Shown here: piece after piece, positions 17,564 through 26,340 of the stretch
How positions within the stretch are numbered: the first letter of the stretch is position 1
How the letters are laid out: every line of letters begins with the position of its first letter
DNA from: CAYJAP01 sp964368425
GTDB lineage: Bacteria; Bacillota; Clostridia; Christensenellales; UBA1242
Assembly (NCBI GenBank): GCA_964368425.1
Contig: CAYJAP010000006.1
Span: 1-29,057 of the forward strand
Reading direction: 5' to 3'
DNA length: 29,057 nt
Translations under genes and position numbers: made by a program
The notes under the pieces: generated by a model
Told to the model about the DNA's origin: nothing
The model's database searches: none
What the model saw: the letters and a program-made list of their open reading frames with translations, nothing else

Positions 17564-17592
17564 TTGAAAAAAAAAAAAAAAAATAGTATAAT
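17564..17592 (+). promoter_or_regulatory. Promoter of miaB-mutS-mutL-miaA with a poly(A) spacer
   Basis: TTGAAA at 17564-17569 and TATAAT at 17587-17592 are 17 bases apart, the optimal distance. The spacer is 14 A followed by TAG. No other promoter is evident before mutS, mutL or miaA, whose gaps are 1-20 bases. Confidence 0.75.
17567..17583 (+). repeat. Homopolymer of 17 A in the promoter spacer
   Basis: Seventeen consecutive A residues, by far the longest single-base run in the window. It covers the end of the -35 box and most of the spacer. Confidence 0.85.
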
Positions 17593-17620
17593 GAATAGTA
17601 CTAAAAAGCGGAGAATACAC

Positions 17621-18934
17621 GTGCAAAAATATTTTATAAAAACATATGGCTGTCAAATGAATGTACATGAAAGTGAAAAACTTTCTGGCATCTTGGAGGA
17701 GCTCGGATACACTTTAGCAGAGGACATAGAAAGTGCAAATGTCGTTGTTTTTAACACGTGTTGTATTCGTGATGGGGTAGAGCAAAAGATATTCAGTAAT
17801 ATAGGTATGCTGAAAAAACTCGCAAGTGCAAGGAAATCGGATTTGATTATAGCCGTCTGCGGTTGTATGTCACAAGTAAAAGATAAAGCCGAGGAATTAT
17901 TTACAAAGTTTCCTTTCGTAAATATCGTGTTTGGCACACATAATATTAATGATTTTAAAGAGTATTTATTAGAATACAAACAGACGAGAAAAAATCGATC
18001 TTACGTGTGGGAAAAGGAAAAAGATATCAATGAGAGCGTTCCCATTAATCGCACAACTGGCTTGAATGCGTGGGTTAACATCATGTATGGCTGTAACAAT
18101 TTCTGTACGTACTGTATCGTTCCATATGTTAGAGGACGAGAAAGAAGCAGGGATGAAGAGGATATAATCACCGAAGTAAAAATGTTGATTGCACAGGGCT
18201 ACAAAATAATTACCTTGCTTGGGCAGAATGTAAACAGTTACGGACAAGACTTAGTGCAGCCCATTACATTTGCTCAGTTATTGAAAGAATTAGCTCAGTT
18301 GGACGGGGATTTTAGAATCAAATTTCTAACCTCTCATCCAAAAGATTTGACCGACGATTGTATCGAAGTTATAGCTAACGAACAGAAAATTAGTAAGGCT
18401 GTACATTTGCCTATACAGTCGGGCAGCAACAATATTTTAAAAGCAATGAACAGAAAGTACACTGTCGAACACTACAGAAACATCGTGGATAAAATGCGTG
18501 CTTCTATCAAAAACTTAGCTTTGACCACGGATATTATTGTGGGATTTCCAGGAGAAACAGACGAGGACTTCCAGCAAACATATAATGCTGTTAAGGAAAT
18601 CCGATACAATGGAGTTTTTGCATTTATGTTTTCTAGACGAAAGGGAACGGTTGCAGATACTATGCAAAACCAGATACCTCTTAAACTTAAAAATGAGCGT
18701 GTCAATAGTATTCTTAAACTCTCAAAAGAAATCATTTCCCAGCAAAATAAAGAGCTGATCGGCAAGAAATTAGAGTGCTTAGTAATAGACAAAAAAGGAA
18801 ACAGTTGTTCGGGACAATTAGATAGCGGCAAAAATATTATACTTTCTATAGATAAAAATGTAGAACTACCTTCTTACCAGACAGTAAAAGTTCTAAGGTA
18901 TGACAGGAAAAAACTATACGGAGAAATTACATAA
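17621..18934 (+). CDS. miaB: tRNA-2-methylthio-N6-dimethylallyladenosine synthase MiaB
   Basis: A 437-residue radical SAM methylthiotransferase that converts i6A37 to ms2i6A37 in tRNA, the step after MiaA. The N-terminal cluster ligands are Cys11, Cys47 and Cys82 (TYGCQMN, NTC, GCMSQ). The radical SAM motif CNNFCTYC gives Cys158, Cys162 and Cys165. A C-terminal TRAM domain starts near residue 375. I chose GTG 17621 because CGGAG at 17609-17613 lies 7 bases upstream and the first residues then match the family N-terminus. Reading from an upstream TTG at 17564 would place the -35 and -10 boxes inside the gene. First gene of the likely operon. Confidence 0.93.
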   Translation: MQKYFIKTYGCQMNVHESEKLSGILEELGYTLAEDIESANVVVFNTCCIRDGVEQKIFSNIGMLKKLASARKSDLIIAVCGCMSQVKDKAEELFTKFPFVNIVFGTHNINDFKEYLLEYKQTRKNRSYVWEKEKDINESVPINRTTGLNAWVNIMYGCNNFCTYCIVPYVRGRERSRDEEDIITEVKMLIAQGYKIITLLGQNVNSYGQDLVQPITFAQLLKELAQLDGDFRIKFLTSHPKDLTDDCIEVIANEQKISKAVHLPIQSGSNNILKAMNRKYTVEHYRNIVDKMRASIKNLALTTDIIVGFPGETDEDFQQTYNAVKEIRYNGVFAFMFSRRKGTVADTMQNQIPLKLKNERVNSILKLSKEIISQQNKELIGKKLECLVIDKKGNSCSGQLDSGKNIILSIDKNVELPSYQTVKVLRYDRKKLYGEIT

Positions 18935-18945
18935 GGAGAACCAAA

Positions 18946-21531
18946 ATGGCTTTATCACCAATGATGCAACAATATTTATTAACCAAAGAAAAACATAAAG
19001 ATGCCTTGTTATTTTATAGACTGGGAGATTTTTATGAGATGTTTTTTGAGGACGCTAAAGTTGCTAGTAAAGAGTTGGAGCTGACATTGACTGGTAGAGA
19101 CTGTGGGTTAGAAGAGAGAGCTCCTATGTGTGGAGTGCCACATCATGCTGTTGAAGGATACATCGCAAAACTAATTGAGAAGGGATACAAAGTTGCCATC
19201 TGTGAACAGTTAACTCAACCAACCAAAGGAGTAAAGATTGTTGAAAGAGGTGTAGTGCGTATCGTAACACCGGGAACATTGACAGATAGTAGTATGCTCG
19301 ATGAAAATAAAAACAACTATCTTGCATGTATCATGCAAAACAAAAATAACTTTGGTATGTCGTACGTGGATATCACGACAGGGGAATTCTGTACCACAGA
19401 GATTTTGAATGGAAATCTTGATAATATAAACGATTTGCTGATACAAGTTAAGCCTAGTGAGGTGGTTTGTAATCAGGAGTTTTTAGATAATGTACAACAC
19501 CTAGGAGTTTATAAATTACAGCTAATATCCAGCTTTTCTCCTTATGACGAAGAAGCTTTCTCCTTCAATAAAATGCATGAAGTGTTAGTAGAACAACTAA
19601 GCAATGCTGTACTATTGGCTTCCGATATAAATGACAAAGAGTACTGTACAATCACAGCTGGCGTGCTAATAAGTTATTTATTAGATACTCAAAAGCGTAG
19701 TTTGAAACATATTAGTTCTATCAAACTTTTTGCAAACAATAATTACATGTATCTTGATGCTAATACTCGCCGAAACCTTGAAATAACTGAGACGTTAAAA
19801 GAGAGAAAGAAAAGGGGCACTGTACTTTGGTTGTTAGATGAAACTAAGACTAATATGGGTTCTCGTAAACTCAGAAACTTTTTAGAGCAACCACTCTATA
19901 ACATAGCTGAAATTAACAACCGACTAGATGCAGTTGAGGAGTTAGTTAAGAACATAATAACTCGACAGGAACTGGGCGAGCAGTTAAAAGAGGTGTACGA
20001 CATCGAGAGATTGTGCGGCAAAATCTCGTACGGAAACTTTATGCCTAAAGATGCAGTTGCTTTATTGACTTCTTTAAAGAAACTACCGGGTATTAAGGAT
20101 AATTTATCATCAATGAAATCCACGATGTTAGTAAGCATTTATAATAACATTTTTGACTTTTCTCCGATAGTTAAACTACTCTCTAAGGCGATAGCGGATA
20201 ATCCTCCATTTACTTTGAAAGATGGCGGCTACATTCGAAAAGGTTATAACGCAGAGTTAGATGAAATTTGCGATGTCTCTCATTCAGGTAAAAAATGGAT
20301 TATGCAACTGGAAGCGAAAGAGAAAGAAGAAACAGGTATTAAAAACCTAAGAATTAGTTATAACAAAGTCTTCGGTTATTACATAGAAATCCCTCGAAGT
20401 CAGAGTGATAGCGTTCCTTTCAGGTATCAACGCAAACAGACAACAGTCAGCTCGGAAAGGTTTATTACAGAAGAATTAAAGGTGATGGAAGATAAAATTC
20501 TTAACTCGGAGGACGCTCGTCTGAAGCTGGAGGACTCTCTGTTTCAAGAGATACGTTTGTTCTTGTTAAATAACGTAAATGCGATGAAACAAACGGCCGA
20601 GAATATATCGTTACTAGATGTCGTATACAGTTTTGCTACAGTAGCAGTTAATAGAAATTACGTTAAACCAACTATTCGAAAAAATATTAAAACTTTGGAC
20701 ATTATAAACGGTAGACACCCTGTAGTTGAAGCGTTGTTAAAAAACGAAGAATTTATTCCTAACGACACTCATCTTGATAACGAAAACCATACTATGATCA
20801 TTACAGGTCCAAACATGGCTGGTAAAAGTACGTACATGCGTCAAGTGGCGCTCATTACCCTGATGTCACATATTGGGTGTTTCGTGCCTGCTAGCAGCGC
20901 AAAGATAGCTCTAACCGACAGAATCTTTACAAGAGTAGGAGCATCAGACGATCTTGCGTTTGGACAAAGTACTTTCATGGTCGAGATGGTGGAGGTTAGC
21001 AACATACTGCACAATGCCACAAAAAACAGTCTGATAATTCTCGATGAGGTGGGTCGTGGGACAAGTACGCTGGATGGTTTAAGTATCGCATGGAGCGTAG
21101 TAGATTTCATAGCTAAAGAGTTACAAGCAAAGACTCTATTCTCTACACATTATCACGAGTTAACCGAGCTAGAAGGACGTATTGAAGGAATTAAAAATTA
21201 CAGAGTAAGTGTAAAAGAATACAATAATTCTGTCATTTTCCTGCGTAAAATTGTACGTGGCGGCACAAATAAGAGCTTTGGTATAGAGGTGGCAGACATT
21301 GCAGGATTACCTAAGCAGGTAATAAAAAAGGCTAGAGAAATTATGTATTCTTTACAGGAGAAAGAGTATACGGGGGTAGAACATCTTACAGAGCTTACAC
21401 CTATGTCTTTCGAAAATAAATATAACATCAACGAGATTATTAATATTATTAAAGACGTTAATATTAATACTTTATCTCCGTTGAATGCTTTTGATATTTT
21501 ACTTGATTTGAAAAATAAGTTAAAGGATTAA
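18946..21531 (+). CDS. mutS: DNA mismatch repair protein MutS
   Basis: An 861-residue MutS, which recognises mismatches and small loops and recruits MutL. The mismatch-reading Phe-x-Glu is Phe29-Tyr30-Glu31 (GDFYEMF), identifying a repair MutS and not MutS2. The ATPase has Walker A GPNMAGKST (621-629), the FGQSTFMVEM signature region, DEVGRGTST, and STHYHELTEL. Full length for the family. TAAGGAG at 18932-18938 overlaps the miaB stop and lies 7 bases before ATG 18946, so it is cotranscribed and possibly coupled with miaB. Confidence 0.98.
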   Translation: MALSPMMQQYLLTKEKHKDALLFYRLGDFYEMFFEDAKVASKELELTLTGRDCGLEERAPMCGVPHHAVEGYIAKLIEKGYKVAICEQLTQPTKGVKIVERGVVRIVTPGTLTDSSMLDENKNNYLACIMQNKNNFGMSYVDITTGEFCTTEILNGNLDNINDLLIQVKPSEVVCNQEFLDNVQHLGVYKLQLISSFSPYDEEAFSFNKMHEVLVEQLSNAVLLASDINDKEYCTITAGVLISYLLDTQKRSLKHISSIKLFANNNYMYLDANTRRNLEITETLKERKKRGTVLWLLDETKTNMGSRKLRNFLEQPLYNIAEINNRLDAVEELVKNIITRQELGEQLKEVYDIERLCGKISYGNFMPKDAVALLTSLKKLPGIKDNLSSMKSTMLVSIYNNIFDFSPIVKLLSKAIADNPPFTLKDGGYIRKGYNAELDEICDVSHSGKKWIMQLEAKEKEETGIKNLRISYNKVFGYYIEIPRSQSDSVPFRYQRKQTTVSSERFITEELKVMEDKILNSEDARLKLEDSLFQEIRLFLLNNVNAMKQTAENISLLDVVYSFATVAVNRNYVKPTIRKNIKTLDIINGRHPVVEALLKNEEFIPNDTHLDNENHTMIITGPNMAGKSTYMRQVALITLMSHIGCFVPASSAKIALTDRIFTRVGASDDLAFGQSTFMVEMVEVSNILHNATKNSLIILDEVGRGTSTLDGLSIAWSVVDFIAKELQAKTLFSTHYHELTELEGRIEGIKNYRVSVKEYNNSVIFLRKIVRGGTNKSFGIEVADIAGLPKQVIKKAREIMYSLQEKEYTGVEHLTELTPMSFENKYNINEIINIIKDVNINTLSPLNAFDILLDLKNKLKD

Positions 21532-21551
21532 CGTCTTAAAAGGAGTTGCCA

Positions 21552-23438
21552 ATGGCAAAAATAAATATACTGGATAAACATATCTTTAACCGTATAGCAG
21601 CAGGTGAGGTTGTAGAAAAACCAGCATCTGTAGTCAAGGAGCTTGTTGAAAATAGTATTGACGCAGGCGCCACAAAAATTTCGATAGAAGTTTTGAACGG
21701 CGGTATTTCTCGCATACGAGTGGGAGATAACGGAAGCGGTATAGAGCGGGGCGAGATGACCAAAGTCTTTCTTCCTCATGCAACAAGTAAGATTCACACT
21801 GTAGAAGATTTGGACAGAATTGGAACATTGGGTTTTAGAGGAGAGGCTCTAAGTAGTATTGCTTCGGTTAGCAAAATAACGTTATTAAGTAAAACCACTG
21901 ACTCCGATCATGGTAGTAAAATAACTGCTGAAGGAGGGGAGGTAAACTCTCCTGAAGATGTTGCTTGCACCGACGGAACTAGTATCACAGTAGAAGATCT
22001 GTTTTACTGTGTACCTGCCCGGGCTAAGTTTTTGAGAAAGCCTAAACTGGAAGAAGCAGAAATCACAAATTATGTTATGAGACTGATATTATCTCATCCA
22101 AATGTCACATTTAGATACACCGCTGATGGAAAGCAGATATACAACTCTCCCGGAACAAACCTGTACGACGCAATATACTCTGTGTATGGTAAATCTGTTA
22201 TTGACAATATTATAGAGGTAAACTTTAAGAATGAGGATATGTCTATTAAAGGATACATCGGCAAAACCGGCTTTACTAAACCTAATAGGACCTACCAGAC
22301 GCTGATAGTAAACGGTCGATACGTAATCAACCAAACAGTATCTACCGCAGTGTACAAGGCCTATGAGCCTTTCTTGATGAAAGGAAATTTTCCATTTTTT
22401 GTACTAGAATTATATTTACCTTTAGATAGAGTTGACGTGAATGTACATCCAAACAAGTTGGATATAAAATTCGAGAATTCAAACAAAATCTTTATTTTCT
22501 TGCTAAATGAAATTTCTAAGATTTTATTGGAAAACACTGGTATTAAAAAGTTCGAACAATATATAGAGGAAAGCGATCCTATTTTGTATCAGCCAATTTC
22601 TAAACTGTCGAAGGACGAAGGAAAAAACTACGATGAAAAAAGTAGTTCAAGCAGTGGGGTAGAGGAAGTTTCTCTAACTGTTGAACCTCTCGATAACCAA
22701 GCAGAGCAAGATAAAATAAACAAACTAAAAGATAATTTACAACAATTTATTGTGCAGCAAGATACTGATTTTAAAGTATTTGACGATGGTGGGTTCTACA
22801 ATAAGATGGTGCAGCAAGCATTAAAAACTCAAGAATCAAAGCAAGAATCGATGCCACTATCTTTACAGCAACATAAGATCGTTGGTGTGATTTTTAACAC
22901 GTATATAATTGTTGAGCAGGGTAATGAAATATTTTTTATAGACCAACATGCCGCCCATGAACGTATATTGTACGACAAATTCAAAGCCGATCACATGTCT
23001 GCTAATATAGTTGCACAGCCGTTATTAGTTCCGCATATTATCGAGGTAAATCCCATGGAAAGTGCTTTCCTAGATGACAACATCTCCTTGTTTTCTTCTT
23101 TGGGTTTTCAAATGGAAAAGTTCGGACTTAACAGCTACAAAATACAAGAAGTTCCTCTGTTATTAAAAGATATTAAAATCGTGGAGTTCTTTAACAAAGT
23201 ACTTGCAGATATAACAAATAAAGCAGTATCATCCAAAGCGGAGGCTTTAGAAGATTATCTTGCACGCTCAGCTTGTAGAAGTGCGGTGAAGGCAAATGAT
23301 ATTTTAACTTCTAATGAGATTGAAGTTTTACTAAAGATGTTAACCGAAACGAAAGTTTTATTATGTCCGCATGGACGTCCTATTATCATCAGACTTACCG
23401 ATAAAGATATCGAAAAATGGTTTAAGAGGATAGTCTAA
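21552..23438 (+). CDS. mutL: DNA mismatch repair protein MutL (endonuclease type)
   Basis: A 628-residue MutL. The N-terminal GHKL ATPase has ELVENSIDAGA, GDNGSGI and GTLGFRGEALSS. After a variable linker (about 340-440) the C-terminal dimerisation and nuclease domain has DQHAAHERILYD (464-475), ACRSAVKA and CPHGRP. This is the nicking type found where MutH is absent. The metal-binding motif DQHA-x2-E-x4-E ends in Asp475 instead of Glu, a conservative change. ATG 21552 follows AGGAG (21541-21545) by 6 bases; an in-frame TTG at 21546 is rejected because it abuts that site. 20 bases separate it from mutS. Confidence 0.96.
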   Translation: MAKINILDKHIFNRIAAGEVVEKPASVVKELVENSIDAGATKISIEVLNGGISRIRVGDNGSGIERGEMTKVFLPHATSKIHTVEDLDRIGTLGFRGEALSSIASVSKITLLSKTTDSDHGSKITAEGGEVNSPEDVACTDGTSITVEDLFYCVPARAKFLRKPKLEEAEITNYVMRLILSHPNVTFRYTADGKQIYNSPGTNLYDAIYSVYGKSVIDNIIEVNFKNEDMSIKGYIGKTGFTKPNRTYQTLIVNGRYVINQTVSTAVYKAYEPFLMKGNFPFFVLELYLPLDRVDVNVHPNKLDIKFENSNKIFIFLLNEISKILLENTGIKKFEQYIEESDPILYQPISKLSKDEGKNYDEKSSSSSGVEEVSLTVEPLDNQAEQDKINKLKDNLQQFIVQQDTDFKVFDDGGFYNKMVQQALKTQESKQESMPLSLQQHKIVGVIFNTYIIVEQGNEIFFIDQHAAHERILYDKFKADHMSANIVAQPLLVPHIIEVNPMESAFLDDNISLFSSLGFQMEKFGLNSYKIQEVPLLLKDIKIVEFFNKVLADITNKAVSSKAEALEDYLARSACRSAVKANDILTSNEIEVLLKMLTETKVLLCPHGRPIIIRLTDKDIEKWFKRIV

Positions 23439-23439
23439 T

Positions 23440-24384
23440 ATGAGGAAGAATAAATATAATTCTGTCATAATTTTAGGCCCAACAGCCTCCGGTAAAAGTG
23501 ATATCGCTATCTCTTTAGCCAAACGGCTGCATGGAGAAATAATTAATTGCGACAGCATGCAAATATACAGTGACCTGAGTATAGGAACGGCTCGGCCAAC
23601 ATTAGCTGAGCAAGAAGGTGTTCCACACCACTTATTTGGCTTTATAAAGCCTGATGAAGAGTATAGCGTAAGTGCGTATAATCAAAAAGCTGTAGAAACA
23701 TTTCATGAGGTAAAAACACGAGCTTTCCCAGTTTTTGTAGGGGGGACAGGCTTATATATAAATAGTTTATTGCAGCCACAGTCGTACGGAGAAGCACATA
23801 AAGATGAGAAATTTCGTGAAAAATATTATGCTTTAGCTGAAGAACATGGGAAAGAGTTTGTGCATGAAAAATTGCGCGCAGTTGATCCGCAATCAGCAGA
23901 AGAAATCTCTGTCAATAACCTCAAAAAAGTCATTCGAGCGCTAGAAATCTTTCATCTGAGCAACAAGACAAAATCAGAAATTGTGGCTCAAGATAAAGCT
24001 GTTAAAGGTGTCGATAACGGCATAGCTCCTCTAGTAGTTGGCATTACGCTACCAAGAGAAAAACTGTACGAGAGGATAAATCTTCGTGTAGACAAAATGA
24101 TAGAAAAAGGACTAGTTGAAGAGGCTCGCACATTATATGATAAAGGATTTAGCGAAAAGTTACAAAGTATTTCTTCTATAGGATACAAGGAAATATATCC
24201 GTATTTTAGAGGAGAAAAGTCTTTAGATAAATGTATAGAAGACATCAAGCAGAAAACAAGGAACTATGCAAAAAGACAAATCACATGGTTTAAAAAGACA
24301 GAGAATGTTGTTTGGTTTGATGTATCGGAATATAAAAATATAAAGAAGATTGTAAAAGAGATTATGAAAAAAATAAAAAAGTAA
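23440..24384 (+). CDS. miaA: tRNA dimethylallyltransferase MiaA
   Basis: A 314-residue enzyme that adds a dimethylallyl group to A37 of tRNAs reading UNN codons, producing the substrate of MiaB. The P-loop GPTASGKS is at 13-20, followed by the NCDSMQIYSDLSIGTA segment and VGGTGLYI. The C-terminal KRQITWFK segment is typical. One base separates its ATG from the mutL stop; AAGAGGA at 23424-23430 lies 9 bases upstream. mutL-miaA adjacency is common in bacteria. The stop codon lies inside the terminator hairpin shared with the opposing small gene. Confidence 0.96.
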   Translation: MRKNKYNSVIILGPTASGKSDIAISLAKRLHGEIINCDSMQIYSDLSIGTARPTLAEQEGVPHHLFGFIKPDEEYSVSAYNQKAVETFHEVKTRAFPVFVGGTGLYINSLLQPQSYGEAHKDEKFREKYYALAEEHGKEFVHEKLRAVDPQSAEEISVNNLKKVIRALEIFHLSNKTKSEIVAQDKAVKGVDNGIAPLVVGITLPREKLYERINLRVDKMIEKGLVEEARTLYDKGFSEKLQSISSIGYKEIYPYFRGEKSLDKCIEDIKQKTRNYAKRQITWFKKTENVVWFDVSEYKNIKKIVKEIMKKIKK

Positions 24385-24402
24385 AGAACTCTTTACTTTT
24401 TT
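24376..24402. terminator. Bidirectional terminator between miaA and the lexA transcript
   Basis: AAAAAGTAAAG at 24376-24386 pairs with CTTTACTTTTT at 24391-24401 around AACT. T-rich stretches follow on both strands. It overlaps the stop codons of both miaA and the opposing small gene. Confidence 0.85.
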
Positions 24403-24593
24403 TTGTACTTACATATCACAATATCGGGATATTTTATTCCTCTAAAGTAGGGGCAGATGGACACATTCTTAACCGCACATCTATGTGTCGTGACATCTTC
24501 TGCAACATTCCACGGACATTTATCTTGTGGCCACGGAACATCCTTCCCGGGAATTAAATCTATATCTAAATTTCCGCCGTGTAGTTTTTTCAT
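24393..24593 (-). CDS. Small four-cysteine protein cotranscribed with lexA, function unknown
   Basis: A 66-residue protein that I cannot assign to a named family. It has four Cys (26, 39, 47, 61), a His at 37 and several Trp/Pro, with basic ends. The spacing C-x12-C-x7-C-x13-C suggests a bound zinc or iron-sulfur cluster, but this is inference. There is no signal peptide or membrane helix. GAGGA at the lexA stop codon (complement of 24598-24602) serves as its ribosome-binding site and its ATG lies 7 bases after that stop, so it is probably translated from the lexA mRNA and would rise with the SOS response. The transcript ends at the shared hairpin. The good start context and operon placement argue for a real gene. 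Confidence 0.65.
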   Translation of the reverse strand: MKKLHGGNLDIDLIPGKDVPWPQDKCPWNVAEDVTTHRCAVKNVSICPYFRGIKYPDIVICKYKKK

Positions 24594-24600
24594 ATTATCC

Positions 24601-25209
24601 TCAGAACTTTCGTAGTAAGCCTATTACTTTACCAAGGATTGCCACGTGGTCGGTGTAAATAGGCAACATTGTATCATTTTCAGGTTGCAGACGGTAACGA
24701 CCGTTTTCTTTATAAAATCTTTTTACTGTTGCCGAATCTTCTATCATGGCAGCTACTATATCTCCGTTATTTGCAGAGGTCTGTTGACGTAAGATGATTT
24801 TATCTCCATCATGAATGCCTGCTTTTATCATACTTTCTCCGCTTACAGTCAGGATGAATAGTCCTTCACCACGGAACATGTTAGGGGAAGCCATAAAATA
24901 TTCTTCGACATTTTCTACAGCCAAGATAGGTTCACCCGCCGTGATTTTACCAAGGATAGGAATAGGAACGTACTTTTTTATGTCAAATAAAGAGTTTTCG
25001 TCCTCAACAACTTCAATCGCTCTGTTTTTATTTGGACTTCTACGTATTAAACCTTCTTTTTCCAGCTTGTCCAAATGATAAGCGATAGTGCTTGTACTCG
25101 TCACTTTCAGTGCTCTACACATTTCTCTGACAGTAGGAGGATAGCTGTACTTTTCAGAGTGGGATTTTATAAAATCTAACAACTCTTGTTTTTTAGTGTT
25201 ATTTTTCAT
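24601..25209 (-). CDS. lexA: SOS repressor LexA
   Basis: A 202-residue LexA. An N-terminal winged-helix DNA-binding domain (about 1-66; YPPTVREM, STIAYHLDKLEKEGLI) is joined to the self-cleaving S24 peptidase domain. The cleavage bond is Ala91-Gly92 (KITAGEP), with catalytic Ser126 (GESM) and Lys163 (TVKRF). RecA filaments stimulate this cleavage. ATG 25209 follows AGAGG (complement of 25219-25223) by 9 bases. A LexA box overlaps its own -35 region, giving the usual autoregulation. Confidence 0.97.
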   Translation of the reverse strand: MKNNTKKQELLDFIKSHSEKYSYPPTVREMCRALKVTSTSTIAYHLDKLEKEGLIRRSPNKNRAIEVVEDENSLFDIKKYVPIPILGKITAGEPILAVENVEEYFMASPNMFRGEGLFILTVSGESMIKAGIHDGDKIILRQQTSANNGDIVAAMIEDSATVKRFYKENGRYRLQPENDTMLPIYTDHVAILGKVIGLLRKF

Positions 25210-25235
25210 CTGTTGATACCTCTAATATTTTGATA

Positions 25236-25264
25236 ATTTTAACACAAATAGCAAAGCATGTCAA
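25236..25264 (-). promoter_or_regulatory. Promoter of lexA
   Basis: Read on the minus strand, TTGACA (25264-25259) and TAAAAT (25241-25236) are 17 bases apart, with TGT giving an extended -10. Confidence 0.85.
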
Positions 25265-25274
25265 ACATTTGTTC
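25263..25274 (-). promoter_or_regulatory. LexA operator at lexA
   Basis: GAACAAATGTTT on the minus strand overlaps the -35 box by two bases. It shares the 13-base core AACAAATGTTTGA with the recA operator. Confidence 0.85.
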
Positions 25275-25281
25275 TAACTTT

Positions 25282-26334
25282 TTATTCTTCTTTTCTAAGT
25301 TTAACTTTATTAGCTGCGTTACGTCTGATATCCTCTGAAATAGCCGCGTAATGTTTTCTGGTAGTATTAACATCTCGGTGACCGAGAACGTCTGCAACTA
25401 TGTATATGTCGTTTGTTTCACGATACAAGTTTGTGCCGTAGGTGCTTCGCAATTTGTGAGGGGTGATGTGTTTTAAAGGAGCAACAATTTGGGCATATTT
25501 CTTTACAAGCTTTTCTACCGCTCTAACTCCTATGCGTCTATTCTGTAAACTCACAAATAAAGCCTTTTCAGTAGGTGGTAAATTAGTAAGATTGTCTCTC
25601 CATATCATGTAATCTTTTAACGCTTGGGACACCTCTTCTCCAAAATAAAGGGTGACTTTGTTGCCTCCTTTCCTAGTAACATTGAAGGCGTTAATAGCAA
25701 AATCGATGTCGTCTACATTAAGTCCAACACACTCTGAAATACGAATACCTGTACCTAAAAACAGGCTTAACATAGCGAAATCGCGTTGTTTTGTGTGTTT
25801 ATGGTAGCCTTTCTGTCGAGGAGTTAAATGCATCCCTTCCTCTGATAAATTCAATATTTTTACCACCTCATCAACTTCTAATCGTATAATTTCACTTTCG
25901 TGTATTTTAGGAGTGTCGATGAGAGCGGCCACGTTTTTAGATATTTTTTCTTTTTTAAAAAAGTACTTTAATAAACTACGTATACTGCTTAACTTACGAG
26001 CTTTAGATTTATCTCCATTTCTATATATTTTTTTACCAATTTTGTACACCGTCAGATAATCCAAAAACATCTCCAAATGTGTTGCGGTAATCTCATCCAG
26101 CTGCTTTAGCGAAAATTTTATAACATCTGTGCCATGAAACTCTGATATTTCGGACACTATAAAATCAAAAAAAATCTTCAAATCGTTGGCGTATCCAAGA
26201 CGGGTCAACGGGGTAGATTGAGGTTCGATACCACGGAAAAATTCTGCACAAAAAGAAGGGAGTTTTAGCTGCAACTCTCTAAGCTTAAAGATATTAGATT
26301 CGTCTCTTTGTTTAAAATAACTGCTATTTTTCAT
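25282..26334 (-). CDS. Tyrosine recombinase, XerS-like
   Basis: A 350-residue site-specific tyrosine recombinase. The N-terminal SAM-like core-binding domain spans about 20-135 and the catalytic domain about 150-345. The full catalytic set is present: Arg198 (GTGIRISE), Lys222 (TRKGG), His293 and Arg296 (PHKLR), His319 (LGHR) and Tyr329 (KHYA). Length and the segments VTRKGGN and HITPHKLRSTYGTNLYRET resemble, from memory, streptococcal XerS, which resolves chromosome dimers alone at dif. It is not flanked by phage genes, which supports a housekeeping role, but an integrase origin cannot be excluded. There is no ribosome-binding site: the -10 box of its promoter lies only 6 bases before ATG 26334. 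Confidence 0.85.
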   Translation of the reverse strand: MKNSSYFKQRDESNIFKLRELQLKLPSFCAEFFRGIEPQSTPLTRLGYANDLKIFFDFIVSEISEFHGTDVIKFSLKQLDEITATHLEMFLDYLTVYKIGKKIYRNGDKSKARKLSSIRSLLKYFFKKEKISKNVAALIDTPKIHESEIIRLEVDEVVKILNLSEEGMHLTPRQKGYHKHTKQRDFAMLSLFLGTGIRISECVGLNVDDIDFAINAFNVTRKGGNKVTLYFGEEVSQALKDYMIWRDNLTNLPPTEKALFVSLQNRRIGVRAVEKLVKKYAQIVAPLKHITPHKLRSTYGTNLYRETNDIYIVADVLGHRDVNTTRKHYAAISEDIRRNAANKVKLRKEE

Positions 26335-26340
26335 ACTTTA

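Noticed and set aside
17564..17620. 19-residue poly-Lys extension of MiaB starting from TTG
   Set aside because: These bases form the -35, spacer and -10 of the promoter, and MiaB homology begins at GTG 17621.
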